A program made the position numbers and the translations under genes. This document shows, in pieces, positions 22,663-34,448 of a DNA stretch of 64,000 nt. The notes beneath the pieces were generated by a model that ran no database searches, was not told the DNA's origin, and saw nothing but the letters and a program-made list of their open reading frames with translations. Source of the DNA: Conoideocrella luteorostrata (lineage: Eukaryota > Ascomycota > Sordariomycetes > Hypocreales > Clavicipitaceae); NCBI GenBank assembly GCA_032433595.1, contig JASWJB010000037.1, positions 1-64,000 on the forward strand, in the 5' to 3' direction. How positions within the stretch are numbered: position 1 is the stretch's first letter; every line of letters starts with the position of its first letter.

Positions 22663-25041
22663 ATGCTTGTAACAAGGCGAGGCAACATTTATCTGGACCC
22701 GGCGCCGAGGGCAGACGCCTTGATAGATGCCTATACTCGCACTCGTTGGGACTATCACGATCCTTCGGATACACCTCTTCCAGATGACGACCCTCTCCAG
22801 CCTCTCTGTGCCCGACATGCCGCAACGATTGGACGCTTGAGACGCTCTTCATTCGGCCCTCACAAGTTCCATCCCGGCTTGCCCCTCGTGGACGGCTTGC
22901 GGGACTGGTATTTTGGAACCGTGCGAGACATTGATGATCGCAAAGGTTGGTGCCATGTCTGTCGCCTCCTGTCTGATGCTCTCGATCCTGATCTGCCCAG
23001 AGACGACAGCATCGCCGTCATTGCCTGCTGGGTGTGGGATGTATTGCTCCGTCAGGACTTAGAGAAAACAGCAACCCTGAGACTGCGCGTCTCCATACCG
23101 TCTCATCCGCCCTTTGACATCGTCCCCTTGAATAGCGACGGCGCTCTTTTTGCAGGACGGCAAGTGGCTACCGACCATTTTGACATGGACTTGGTCAGGT
23201 CTTGGATACGGGACTGCGAGAGGTGGCACGGCCACCAATGCTTAGATAGGACGCGGTGGAATACGGGGGAATATAACGTGCCGTTTATTCGGCTCATCTC
23301 CTTGGCGGAGAATAGACTTGTTGAGACGGCCGAGCCAAAGTCATATGCGACATTAAGCTACGTCTGGGGCTCAAACGAGGTCTTCAAGACGCTGAAGAGC
23401 AACATGGCCGATCTGCTTCAGCCTCGGGGCATCAAAGTACAATCGTTGCCGAAATCCATAAGTGATGCTATCACATTGGCAACATGTTTGGGCTTTGAAT
23501 ATCTCTGGGTTGATTCCCTCTGCATCATCCAGGATTGCGACTCAGACAAGAAGCAGCAGATTGCAATCATGGGAAGTATATACAGCCGGTCTAGCCTCAC
23601 TATTGTCGCCGCCGCTGGCAAGAATTGCCACGTAGGGATTCCCGGCCTGCAGCTCAAGAGCCGGTCCTATTCACAATATGTTGCCCGCGTCGCTGACGAC
23701 TTGCGCCTCATAGCGCTCCGTCCCGACACAGATAGCAGTGTGCGTAGCACGGAATGGAGCACCCGTGGCTGGACCTACCAAGAGCACCTCCTCTCGCAAA
23801 GGTGCCTCTTCTCCCTGCACGACGGTTCAGTCACCTTTCAGTGCAGAAGGGCCGTCTGGGGTGAGGATTACTGTGCGGAGTCGCGTTACCTAGACTCGTG
23901 TGCCCCGATGAAGGAATTAACCTTAAACATGGGCGTCACGCAGCCCGGAAGTGTCCGTGACAGGCCGCCTCCGGCCGTGCAGACAGTCCGATCGTCGTAT
24001 TTGCAAGAATATTCGCGCCTTGTCAAAGGCTACACCGGTCGCAAAATGACAAATGAGAGCGACCGTTTAATAGGTTTTGATGGCATTTTGGACTTGTTGA
24101 GAAAGGCGTTTTGTTTCCGGACCGTCCAAGGACTGCCCGAGCCAATCTTCAATTTTGCATTACTGTGGCAGCCGGGAGAAAGGATGAAACGCGTATCTGC
24201 CGATGAGAAAACAGGCCGACCACGCTTCCCAAGCTGGTCTTGGGCCGGATGGAAAGGACTTGTCGAATACGAGAACTGGGACGAAGTAAATGGCCTGCCT
24301 GCGCTGAGGGAGCGAGGCAGAAGAGTCATTCCTTTGATCTCCATAAGTCTTGGAGGATCAGATCACATCAAATCTTTCGCGCCTGGACCAGGCAAAGTCG
24401 TGTTTTCAAATGAATGGTCTGAGGTCACGAGCAGTACCGAGGGCATATGTTATCTCCGCGGACTGGATAAGGAGCGATATTACTCTGTTCCATCTGTTTC
24501 CAGCCATTTGCCACTGCCAGGAGTCCCCGCTGACCTCCAAGCAGTTGGCCTTTTCTTCAGGGCGCACGTCAAGAAATTTCGACTGACTGATAGGTCTTAC
24601 TCACCACCGATGCACGCTACTGCTAAACTACCTTGGATTGAAAGGAAATGTCGATTCGGGCTCGCACAGGAGTCCAGGGTCAAAGATAAATGGATTGGGA
24701 GCATCTTGCTTCCAATAAAATACAACTGCTCTCTCGGACTCCATCTATCCTACGAATTTCTTCTGCTCTCTAAGAGCTATTGTTTCCGCCCCCAAGAAAT
24801 AGAGCTCGTGGACGCTGAAAAAGTACTGCCATATGCGGTTTGTGATGTGATGATGATCAGCAGAGTTAAGGGTGATGAACTGCAAAATTACCGGACTTAT
24901 TTCTCAAATCTAGCTTCCAATAACGAGAGGGATGGAAATCAGCTACATATACGCAATATAGTCGAACGGGTTGGCGTGGGAAGAATGTACTACAGTGCTT
25001 GGGATGATGGTGGCGTCGAGGATGATTTTACGTTGGTGTGA
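22663..25041 (+). CDS. HET-domain (heterokaryon incompatibility) protein
   Basis: Single-exon protein of 792 residues with an N-proximal HET domain at about 227-375. The domain shows LSYVWG (231-236), the conserved segment LWVDSLCIIQD (281-291), an IYSRSSLTIVAAAG block (306-319), and a RGWTYQE motif further on. HET proteins trigger programmed death of fused fungal cells when alleles differ; many paralogues have unknown partners, so the specific role here is unknown. The first 220 residues contain a Cys pair (CHVC) and no known domain. The C-terminal 400 residues contain a WSWAGWKG motif typical of HET proteins. The frame is intact, so the gene may be active. The neighbours are an orphan gene, tandem repeats and a broken gene, a common setting for HET genes. 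Confidence 0.93.
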   Translation: MLVTRRGNIYLDPAPRADALIDAYTRTRWDYHDPSDTPLPDDDPLQPLCARHAATIGRLRRSSFGPHKFHPGLPLVDGLRDWYFGTVRDIDDRKGWCHVCRLLSDALDPDLPRDDSIAVIACWVWDVLLRQDLEKTATLRLRVSIPSHPPFDIVPLNSDGALFAGRQVATDHFDMDLVRSWIRDCERWHGHQCLDRTRWNTGEYNVPFIRLISLAENRLVETAEPKSYATLSYVWGSNEVFKTLKSNMADLLQPRGIKVQSLPKSISDAITLATCLGFEYLWVDSLCIIQDCDSDKKQQIAIMGSIYSRSSLTIVAAAGKNCHVGIPGLQLKSRSYSQYVARVADDLRLIALRPDTDSSVRSTEWSTRGWTYQEHLLSQRCLFSLHDGSVTFQCRRAVWGEDYCAESRYLDSCAPMKELTLNMGVTQPGSVRDRPPPAVQTVRSSYLQEYSRLVKGYTGRKMTNESDRLIGFDGILDLLRKAFCFRTVQGLPEPIFNFALLWQPGERMKRVSADEKTGRPRFPSWSWAGWKGLVEYENWDEVNGLPALRERGRRVIPLISISLGGSDHIKSFAPGPGKVVFSNEWSEVTSSTEGICYLRGLDKERYYSVPSVSSHLPLPGVPADLQAVGLFFRAHVKKFRLTDRSYSPPMHATAKLPWIERKCRFGLAQESRVKDKWIGSILLPIKYNCSLGLHLSYEFLLLSKSYCFRPQEIELVDAEKVLPYAVCDVMMISRVKGDELQNYRTYFSNLASNNERDGNQLHIRNIVERVGVGRMYYSAWDDGGVEDDFTLV

Positions 25042-26105
25042 CAATATTGACATATTCCCGTTTTAAGGGCAGCTAGGCTCCTTTCTAGAGCCCACTTGAA
25101 CTCTATTTGCAAGAAAAAGAGAAGCTCTAGCATGGGACGCTTGAAAGTTCCACAACTTGTTTTCCTCATTACGTCCTCATGAAACAAGGGTTATGAGTCA
25201 GTTGTCCTCACTGCCTGATACATACGACCATTCCTACCAGAAAATACGGGATCCCGTCCGCTCTCCCAGCTGTTGGAATGTAGGGGAGGGGTTCAAATAG
25301 ATCTTCATTGATGGGATGAGCAGTGTTCCATTGATGAATTGAGGAAGAATTCCTCGTCTGACGGCCTCGTCCAAATCCCCCTATAAATAACCCTACAATC
25401 TGTGATAGGCCTCCTCCTTCGCAGTGTAGGGCGCACCGCGCACAACACACAGCTTGGCAAGTAGTTAGGGAGCCAGGAAACCGTCGCATGCAAGGAATTT
25501 GCCCTGCACACCCCTAATTCTCTGCGCTCAGCTCTCACAGATCGGTGATGCCAGCCAGCCATAACAAGGCCACTACCATCACAAGTGTCCAGCCCTCAGA
25601 GACTCTCTGATTATTTCATTTATAGCTTCGTAGGATTCCATGATGCATTCAAATGCGCCCGATGGCTACTTGAGTCGAAGGAAAGATCGAGGCAGGCTAC
25701 TTGTATGTTTTAACTTCTTCCAAAGCCTGGGTTGCGGTGCCAAACTGGTCCAAGATTAGGTGGTTAGGCCGAGGAGAATGCACTGCGGGGCCTACCTTCG
25801 TGAGGCCTGTGCAAGGACCAGAATTACGTAGCAATATGTCAAACATTGATTAAACAGCAACTAATTTCGAAACTAATTAGAAAACATGTATTCAAGCTGA
25901 CATGGAAAGAGTAAGAATAGCCTAAAAAAGAGGACCCCTTCAGGCATTCAATACTGAATCTCCGCAAACCCCCACGAAAGTTCTCGTTGGCTTCTCGTCG
26001 CTTCAGATCTCCTCACGACTAGTTTCGGCGTAACTAAGCTTTTGCTTCATTTATAAAGAAGAATTTTGCCCAGGCACATTTCCTTCTTCCATATCGAGTC
26101 TGATG
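25042..26105. other. Spacer between HET and DUF7924-like genes
   Basis: No supported gene. Short overlapping frames on the minus strand at 25.2-25.6 kb have no recognisable features. Confidence 0.55.
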
Positions 26106-27807
26106 CTACTTCCGACCTTTCCTCCTCTTTGCCCCTGGATCCGTAAACGAGGTGCCTGGCGAGCCATCTTTGGGTTGTGTGACGTTGCTTGACTGGCTAT
26201 CCTGCTTAGCAGAGGTTAACACTGAACGGGTATCCGCTTGCGACAAGTGGTGGCTCTCTAGGCTCTGAGAAAGACCGGATTCCTGAAGCGGGGGGGCATC
26301 AAAGTCCAAGTCAGACGGCAGCTGATCAATAGCCGAGCAGATCCTCTTGAAGTGAGTAGGCATCTACGTGTCGTAGACGTTCTTCGTGAAGCGATATTCC
26401 GCCCATTTATCCTTGCCATCAAGCTCTGTGAAATCAAAGGTGCGAATTGGATAACGGTAGTACTTGGTTTCCTTCCCATCTATCACCGGATAGTGGCCGT
26501 AGATCCGCACTGACCTGTGATCATGCGAGACGGAGAAGGTAAGAATCTGCCGGTGAACCTCGTCCTCGCGCTTCACAGCCCGGAAGAGCTCCGTGACACC
26601 TCGTGCCGCAAGGGTCATACTATGGGCGTTCTGCCGGTCCGCCACGTCCAGTGCAGCGGCGCCACATTTCACCTCGCATGTCAAGAACGGGAAGTACATG
26701 TAGTACGTGCCCATGAAGAAGGACTGGTCTCCGAATAGGAAGTCGCCAAGGAATGGCGATAGCTTGGTGAGCTGGTCTTTGGTGAATGCCTCGCGTCTGA
26801 AGCCGACAGAATAGTCAGGCTGGGGTCGAGTACTAGTCAAGGGGATGGAGTTGTTCCAGCCTTCGTTGACGCTCTCGATCAAGCATTTGAGACCGGTGGA
26901 GCCGTAAATGGCGAAAAGTTCTGCCGAGGGAACAATCAACGGTGTAATATCCCGTAGGACCCTCGCTTCGTTCCTATCCTCCACACTTCGACATGTCTGC
27001 TCGAAAATGTCGTCTCGGAATAGAGACTCATTTGGCGTTGCCTGCTCCGCGCTGAGCAAGGCACAATATGTCTTCTTACTTGATTCTGTGATACCGAGGT
27101 CCGACTTATCCATAAAACTTCCCTTGGTTGCAAGTAGGGTTTTATAACGTGGATCTCGATACGGTGCACTCTTCTCCTCTCTCGGCCTCTGATCGCTGGG
27201 TGTGGTCGATGTCGCGGAATTCGATCGTTTGCGGTCCAGGGATAATGACCTCTTCCGAGCAAGTAGATGCTCCAAGTCGGGCTCGAAGTACTCCTGTGGC
27301 CACTGACCTTCTCTTGCCCAAAACTCAATTGGGTTGTTAAGCTTGTAGGCACCGTTGGTCGCAGCCGTTGCTCTATCGGATGTATCTTCTGCAGGCCAGA
27401 GTCCGGGAGATGGCCGAGGCCGCTTGGGAGATGAGTCTAGGTCGTCGTCCTGGGTATCGATTGGCCGCTTCGTACCACGCTTTCTGGGCGCTGCAGAGCT
27501 CTGCAACAAATTAGTTATCGGTCCTTCAAACTAAATCAATGTGGGCATGTCTGTCTCACTCTTCGTGATGGCGTCTTGTCGGTTGGGGATGAACACGGCG
27601 AATTACTTCCGACGAGTCCAGGATCTAGCCGTTGTTGGAGACGTGACATAAGAGCAGTAATGTTGCGTTTCCGGACGCTCTGAGAGTGGCCTCCTATGTA
27701 TTGTCGGACTACATCCCCCAGCGCTTCGTGAAACACGTACCTTGATCTTTTGGCGCCGATGATGGGGTTATCTTTTGGAGAGCGGGCTGCGCGCGTGTGT
27801 AGGCCAT
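26106..27807 (-). pseudogene. DUF7924-like fungal protein cut by one in-frame stop
   Basis: Resembles a lineage-expanded fungal family of unknown function (I recall it as DUF7924), with the marks PRPSPGLWPAEDTSD, EFWAREGQWPQEYFEPD and FLTCEVKCGAAALDVADRQN; some features suggest a PD-(D/E)XK-like fold, which is inference. The main exon runs 27500-26364. A TAG at 26366-26364 follows KNVYDT, and the frame then continues without a break for 85 codons to 26106 (HFKRICSAIDQLPSDLDF...). Related proteins, as I remember them, have Trp at the stop position, so TGG to TAG is likely. Upstream, an intron 27559-27501 (GTGAGA, AACTAAT branch, TTGCAG) joins an Arg-rich 5' exon ending at 27560. The true start is unresolved; an ATG at 27807 is one candidate but its frame needs another intron. 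It could be expressed as a C-terminally truncated protein. Confidence 0.65.
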
Positions 27808-28533
27808 GATGCCGAAGACGCAAGGGAAGGAAGGGAGGGAGGCGCCGAGCCTATAAATGTACTCCTCTCGGGGCTGTATTGAAACTGGACATGTTGGGCA
27901 CAGGAAGTTAAGCGCTGTTAGGTAGGATTGCAGGACCCGTGCGAGGGTGAGAATCGAAACCCAACCTCACCAGTCGCCATCTTCACAGTTCGGGATTACG
28001 TCGGCAATCCGTGGGGAGCTTGCCGCCCGCAACCATGCGCTGAAATTTTTAACAAATAAAGCCCTATTTATCTTTAAGATAAAAAATTTGACTTAGTTTT
28101 GAGCGTAACGAATAGGAACACCGCGGCTTTGTCATGCTAGCCGTTGACGAGATAGTGCTGTTAAATGATATGCAAAACTCAAGTCTATACAGCGTCGCCC
28201 GAAAGCATACTTCTAGGAGGCATAGAACGCATTAAAGCGAAAAAGAAATACGGCAATAACTTTCAGAACAGCATCGGCTCTTTATAACCATTATTTGTTC
28301 TTATTCCTGTTCTTATTTATATTTTGCTTGGATGATAACACGCGGGAATGTTATACGACGGACTAAAAACGATAGCGCTTAAGAAATAGAAGACGATAGC
28401 GTACACGATACCCTAGATAGGAGATTTAAACAAGAAAATTTTTACATGTTTGGATCCTCTTTGCTGGGCCTCATAAGTACTCGACAGTACGTTTCAGCTA
28501 GAATCATCGTATAAATGGCCGAGGTATTGCAAT
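27808..28533. other. Spacer, AT-rich
   Basis: No supported gene. A segment near 27950 loosely resembles a tRNA T-arm but lacks the other arms. The rest is AT-rich without repeats that I can identify. Confidence 0.5.
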
Positions 28534-29543
28534 TTAAGTTGGCTTTGCGGTCGTGTTTTGGGATTCATTCCAGCACCTTGCAGCATAGCGGAAGGCAAAT
28601 AGTCTAGAATAATGTGCATCCTTCTAAAAATTAAAAGTTACTAGTTAGAATAAAGGAAATATTAAAAGGTTAGTGGGCAGCAATCATATTTACCTCTGGT
28701 AATTCTTTTTGTTCTTTGCAGCACTTGACGCGGTCGGCCTTGGCGTTTTTACCCTCATCTGCGCATCTGGCTGCCTACATGTTTTGCTAGTATACCATGA
28801 TGTGGATGCTAAATAATGGATTGTTAGACTTACTCTGATACATCCCTAGGAAGAGTTAGCTATTGCACGGCCATCCTAGGCAGAAGTCGCTTGGACTTAC
28901 AACTTGTTCCCACTTATAGAGTTCTCTCAAATTCCTCTCCATTCCGGTAACATTTATGCCATCCAATTCTGTGCATGCCAACCACTTGTGCTGTGGCCTA
29001 TCACCCGCTTTGAGCTTTTGCTTTGGGGCACAAGCTCTCATATATCCGCTGTAGAAATAGCCAGCCTATCGCACATGTTTTAGTAGGATACTAAACGAGG
29101 CTCTCCCGCATGGTTATAGTCTCCACTTACATCAAATGGGATACGATCTCTGTTATCACAACACTGCTTTTTGTTTGCATCGGCTTTGCAAGTCGCCGCC
29201 TATATAATGGATTAGCATTGAATGCATCTCACAGCGAAGACGATACTATTTGCTCACTTGTTCGCAACCCTGGTATAACACAAATTAGCATTTTGTCTGT
29301 GGATAAAGATGTGGATGGACCTGCCTCTTTCTCCCAATAGCGCAGAGTACACTTGGCGCGTTTTGCGCGAGTCGACCCTGTGCAATCGCTCGCGCCCTTG
29401 AGCTTCTCGCAGTTGATTGCCTGCTTTTCCGGCGGAGTATTCGCCCTGAAATAGAGATCGGCTCGAGACATCTCAACATGAGCTCCGTCGACTCCGGCTA
29501 GCCAGAGGCCAATGGATAACATGAAAGCGGTTTGAAATCGCAT
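28534..29543 (-). CDS. Cysteine-rich secreted protein, multi-exon (effector-like)
   Basis: I propose six exons: 29543-29247, 29199-29131, 29065-28901, 28845-28834, 28774-28694 and 28623-28534, giving 237 residues. Every junction falls in phase 0, and the donors are GTATCG, then GTAAGT three times, then GTAAAT, with CTAAY branch sites. The N-terminus MRFQTAFMLSIGLWLAGVDG is a clear signal peptide. The mature protein is rich in Cys and Lys and has two similar blocks, AATCKADANKKQCC and AARCADEGKNAKADRVKCC, suggesting an internal duplication. It has no enzyme motif. Such small secreted Cys-rich proteins of fungi often act in host or microbe contact, which is inference. A TATA-like CTGTATATATATGAGG lies about 100 bases upstream near 29638-29652. 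The 12-base exon and the last exon are the least certain; reading through the last donor gives a stop after VNMIAAH. Confidence 0.55.
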
Positions 29544-30999
29544 GGTGGCTACTATTCCAGTGGGGTATGATTTTCCGGATATTTTTTTGGCTGTGTAGAT
29601 GCTGAGGGCATGAGATTCGCTGTTGTTGCCTAGACCTCATATATATACAGGATAGCACAGCGGTGGGCTGGGTGGTCCGGCTTGCGCAACCATGAGAGAA
29701 ACTGTGGCCATGGATGAGTAGCAAAGTTTCTAGTTGACTCACATCTCGATGGACTTTCTACGAAACGGCATTGAGCTCATGGCTTATTCAGGTGCATCAT
29801 CTCCAGTTGCGTTCATATTTGCAGGGGTTCACACGGCGGAAAGCTCCGGACGATGGTTTCGTCAGCGGGAGATGCATAAAACAGTTTCTACCGATGTTCG
29901 GTTGCCCGATTGACTGTCTAGACTTGCAAAAGCCGGCATAAGCCCGGCCATAGCGGAGTTTATCGTCTTGCCAACTTTGTTAAACTGGGGACGGAGACGA
30001 GAAACCGTGCGTGATGTGGATCAACGCACATTGTTCGCAAATAACCTGGATATCCCACTGCGTCGGACCATGTTTCGTCGGAAAGCTTCCATGTAGACTC
30101 TGTGAACTCTAAAGTACTGCAGTGACTCCAGTGGTTTGGCGCCACATGTGCCTGCAAGATCTGGGTAAGTTTTTGTTGTTACTGTATCAGTAAAGCTCGG
30201 CTAGCCCGGCTCAGGGACCCGCCTTCCTTCCTCGGTAGTTACACGGAGCTTAATTTCCTGTTTCAGTAACTCTCTGGTTCCACCTTTTGATCGATAGGAA
30301 CTAAATAGGTCGTTGATGTGCCTGACATGTTAAACTGCCGCACCATGCGCTCACGCACTACTCCGTAGTAAAACGAGATAAACGTCTTTCGGCGGGGGCT
30401 CGGCTCGGCGGCCGCGGAAGTCAATGTCAGTGGATTTCGTTATTTAATACTGCATCACTGCTACCCGCTCTCCCTACAACAGACTTGCATCCGCGTGGGA
30501 TGAACCCCGCAACACTATTGACATCTGCATCGCAATGCCAATCATTTTACGGCAAGATAAACATAAGCATTTATGATACGTTAAATCTAAAGTTCAAGTG
30601 TAGAGCTTAGCTCGAACTGTTAGATTTCCCTCGTACGATAATGCAGAAGGATTTGAGCCTCGGGGGCGTTCCGGTCTAAGGCAGTTACACACTTGGATGA
30701 ATTACGAAGCAAGTTCAGCTGACAGAATAAAATGGATTCGCGAACTTTGCAGCACTTATTTGTAGTCGTTAAAAGGATAGTTCATATTTCATACATATAT
30801 GTATATATATCATTGACTTTATCGTCATTGGAATAACTAGCCTCACGCAAGGCAACAAATAAAGACAATTTATAGGCACTGTATACGCTAATCTAGCACT
30901 TGTATGTCTAAAGCCCAACAGTCCCGGGATTAGTTTTATTCTCCATCGCTAACTAGCTCTGGCTCTAGTTAAAACTTCTTTTCGTCACGCTTCAAAACA
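29544..30999. other. Spacer between two secreted-protein genes
   Basis: No supported gene. The two flanking genes are divergent, so promoters of both should lie here. An ATATATGTATATATAT tract lies near 30795. Confidence 0.5.
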
Positions 31000-32606
31000 A
31001 TGGTTTCATCCAGGTTTACACGACTCCTATGGCTTTATCTCACTATTCTTCTTACCTTTAGCCAAGAATTAGTTGCAAAGCCTACAAAGTCTTCAGAAGC
31101 CCTGCCCAAGGTACCCCTTGATCCCGATGGCCTTCAAGTCCAGCTTGACCATGGCTTGTATGAGAGTCCAAAACGTTCAGTTCTCTTTTCCAGTCATCTG
31201 CGATTCAAAAAAAAGCCATCTATTTCAGATGGGCAAGTGAAGGGCCTGGCTGTTCAAGCGTATAAGGAGATGGAATCGCTTCTTTCCAAATACAAGTTTG
31301 GGAATAGAAGGACTCCAAATGTCATGACTGCTCTGGTTGTTGACAATGAAATTATCTTCGCGTCTTCGCAAAAAGGGGAGACTGTTATTGGCAAAGATAG
31401 TGAGGTATCAAAGGATCTGGACCTGTGCAAGGGTGAATCAACCAATGACCACAAAAACCAAAGAAGGTGCGGCGAGGTAATGGCCTTTGATGAGTACTAT
31501 AAAAGCCGTGTCAACCCTAAAAAGTTAGACAAGACGGCTCGAATTGTCTCGATTGCAAGACAGAGAGATGCTGAGGGTGTCTACCAATATGCTATAATTG
31601 CCCCTTGTGGGACTGTTGAAGATAATGGGGGAAAAGTAAGCATCTCCCAAGCCCCTCTAGTTCTGAGCACAAGTACTAAAAAAAATGGATGCAGGATGAC
31701 AAATGGGGCTGTAACAGACTGGTGAAGGATATCACTGTGTTAGATGATGACACAGTTGCTAAAGATCCGGAATCGGAAAGTTTTAACTACAAGAAATGGG
31801 AGGATGACGGAGATCTTGAGATCAAACAATTACCAGCTCAACCCGATGAAGGAAATGAACAGAAGAATCCAGGCTCTTCTTCCCAAACAGATGGTAGCCA
31901 CAAGCAAAAGCCTGGAAGCCAGGACGGAAGCAAAGATGGGAGAACAAACAAATCAGAAAAGTCTGGAGAGGAGAAGGTAGAGAAAGAAGGAAACAAGAAG
32001 CCAAGCGACACCATCACCAAAGGAGCAATGTTTGGAGTGGACGCTGCAGCGTCATGGAAAGCGTTCGAAAATCTCCTTGGAGTGCAGGGAGTCGCCCCAG
32101 CGGATACTACTCCTGACCCTGAGCTGAGCACAGCTATTAACGACCTGCTCAAGGAATATGAGTCAATCCCGGCACCGCCAACGGTAGCAGCAGGTGAAGC
32201 CGCAGTTGCTGCTGAAGAGGAAGCACTTTGGGCATCTCTTAAATCGTATGAGGCGGTAACTTCCACGAGGATGAGCGAGGCGGAAATCCAGCAAGGACTT
32301 AACGAGATTATGGAAGAGTACTATCCCTCAGTAGAAGCTAATGTTGCGGCGAGCACGATTGGAGACGCAGATCTGGTAGCTTTCTTGGACACCCTCCCAG
32401 TGATTACACAAGAAGAGCTCTTGGCCGCGAATGTAGACGTGGGCGTGGGTATCGAGGCCGGCGCCGAGGCCTTGGGCGACGAGGATATCATCGCCATGTT
32501 GCCCGAAGTTCCAGAGGGAGAGATCGAAATAGAGGCCATCGCCGAAGCGGCCGAAGGATCCTCGTTTATAGAGGCGTTTGCTGAGGCAATACTAGTACTT
32601 GCTTAA
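31000..32606 (+). CDS. Secreted protein with deaminase-like motifs and acidic tail
   Basis: Two exons, 31000-31635 and 31695-32606, encode 515 residues. The 59-base intron begins GTAAGC, contains TACTAA and ends GCAG; reading straight through would hit a stop at 31723-31725. Residues 1-26 are a signal peptide. At about 105-235 the order of strands and motifs matches the cytidine-deaminase fold: TALVVDNEIIFASS, then RRCGEV (C157, E159), then IIAPCG (P202, C203) and WGCNRLV (C218). C-x-E and P-C...C are the zinc and catalytic motifs in that fold; the C203-C218 gap is longer than usual. After it come a Ser/Lys/Glu-rich linker (about 255-320) and an Ala/Glu-rich acidic region to the end. Deaminase-fold domains occur in secreted polymorphic toxins and fungal expansions; a toxin-like or effector role here is inference only. 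The frame is intact. Confidence 0.6.
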
Positions 32607-34314
32607 GTAATTCGTCATAACTCGCGAGGACTTCTTAAACGGCTATGTATATATCTTGAATGTTACCACTACCGACTGTACGAATAGCGGAATGGTGGAA
32701 ATGTAGAAGTTGTGAAAATGAGTGCTCTTTGATAAGAGCATGGTTATAATAGATGGTCGGATTCTTGACGACCCGTTCGAATTACTGCATGGGTTGTGGT
32801 GATCTACGGCGACCAGAAACTGATTTTTAGGCGTTCACTTGTAGTATGTCTAGTTACGCTGCTTCGGCAGAGAATTTACAAGTCTCGCGCGGTTTACTGC
32901 ATTCAAGGGGTTAGATTGGATGATACTGATAGGCATATATTATTGATCATGATGCCTCTAGTCAGGAAGGTCCGGTGCGCGCCTGAGAGAAAGGAGGTGT
33001 GGGCTGTTTACGCAATCTAAGCTGACTTAACCAATCTATCCGCGCAACATCAAGAGCTCCGCATTTCTAGTTCCACATTGTGCCCTCAGCTTGTTCTACC
33101 TAAACTGCCGGAACCTCTGTGGGATCCAACTTAAACCTTATCCCTAACACCACCATTACCCTTGCAAACATCCCCTACATTTCTTTCTACAAACGGACAC
33201 TTCCGTGCGGACGGTTGCGTGAGTTTGTGACACTGCCCAAAGTAGTGGTTAGCGTACCGACACGTGATGTCACAAAATTCAGCAAAAGGTGAAGCTCCAC
33301 ACCAAGAGCGTGCTTTTTTTGTGATGCCTCATTGTGCTGTGCGTAGCACAACGCAAGATGAAATCTGTCTGAGTGCGTATAAAAAGCTGCCGCTGTCATG
33401 AGCTTGTGAGTTGGCTACGGTGCGTAATAGTGTTGTAGGCCTTGGATCATGCACTAGTCTGTTTAGCCTCTGGTTGGTGGCGTTCTGTACGGTCCCGACA
33501 CTCGACTATGTGGTGCTTAGTTACTAAGATCAAATGGTTCTGTCTTTCAGTTCAGAAATATCCGCCTTCGCGGCGCTTGAAGGGTTCAATTTTAATTGTA
33601 ACAGGTATCAGAGCAGAGCTCCGAACAAAGACGCAATTCAAGAATGAATGGGACACTTAATTGTTCTACGTAGACAGACGGGCTAGAGCCATTCTAATAG
33701 CTAATTGATTTGACTTGACCAAACAGATAAGTCTAAATTCTTACCCGACAATCCAGTCAACTAAGAGAAATTTTTTTGCCCACGCTCGAGTAATTTAATT
33801 TTTTTCTCTCGATAGATAACAACCAATTCAATCCCGATTATCTCGCAATCGCCAGCGTCATGTTGTCTAATGATGTCGTGCATTAATATACTCTGCGAGC
33901 TGACGTGCTCTGTAGGAACCTTCATGCGGCAGAACCTCCGACTCCTGGCGCGGGAAGAGGTTGAAGCGACCCTTATCGATAGGACATGCAAGGATATCAT
34001 CGCGATACGTGAATCGCAATCCAAGCATATCATAGATGCTGGTGGCCGGAAGACTGGGACCGCTGAGGATGTATTGTGCCAACGATGGCGAAGACATGCG
34101 GAGAGAGCACGGTTCTATTTATTACTGCATATTTTCTTAGGCGTGAGAATGACTGCAACGACCGTCGAGGTGTGTCACGAAGTGAGCAGCTATGGAAGAT
34201 CTAAGCAGTGGAATTGTCCTTGTATTCTATCCTATTGACGAGGAATTAGACCTCTTCTTATAGATGAATTCTATCTATGCATTCAAAATCATCGAATTGA
34301 TAGTCAGCTTTGGA

Positions 34315-34380
34315 ATCAGCATTGTCAGCATCGTCAGCATCGTCAGCATTGTCAGCGTTGTCAGCAGCCTCGTCAGCAGC
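34315..34380. repeat. 9-bp GTCAGCATC-type minisatellite
   Basis: About seven head-to-tail units such as GTCAGCATC, GTCAGCATT and GTCAGCGTT. No coding frame runs through it. Confidence 0.85.
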
Positions 34381-34448
34381 TACTCTTGACAAGGTGGTTT
34401 ATTGCTGAAATAAAGTACATGGCCGTGCGTCACATGGTGTAAATAGCC

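Noticed and set aside
27930..28030. Possible tRNA near GAATCGAAACCC
   Set aside because: One T-arm-like string without a matching acceptor stem or anticodon arm.
30600..30720. Possible tRNA near GGATTTGAGCCTC
   Set aside because: Only a weak T-arm resemblance; no D-arm, anticodon arm or acceptor stem pairs with it.
31678..31700. Programmed -1 frameshift at an A8 run
   Set aside because: A well-formed intron with donor, TACTAA branch site and acceptor explains the change of frame more simply.
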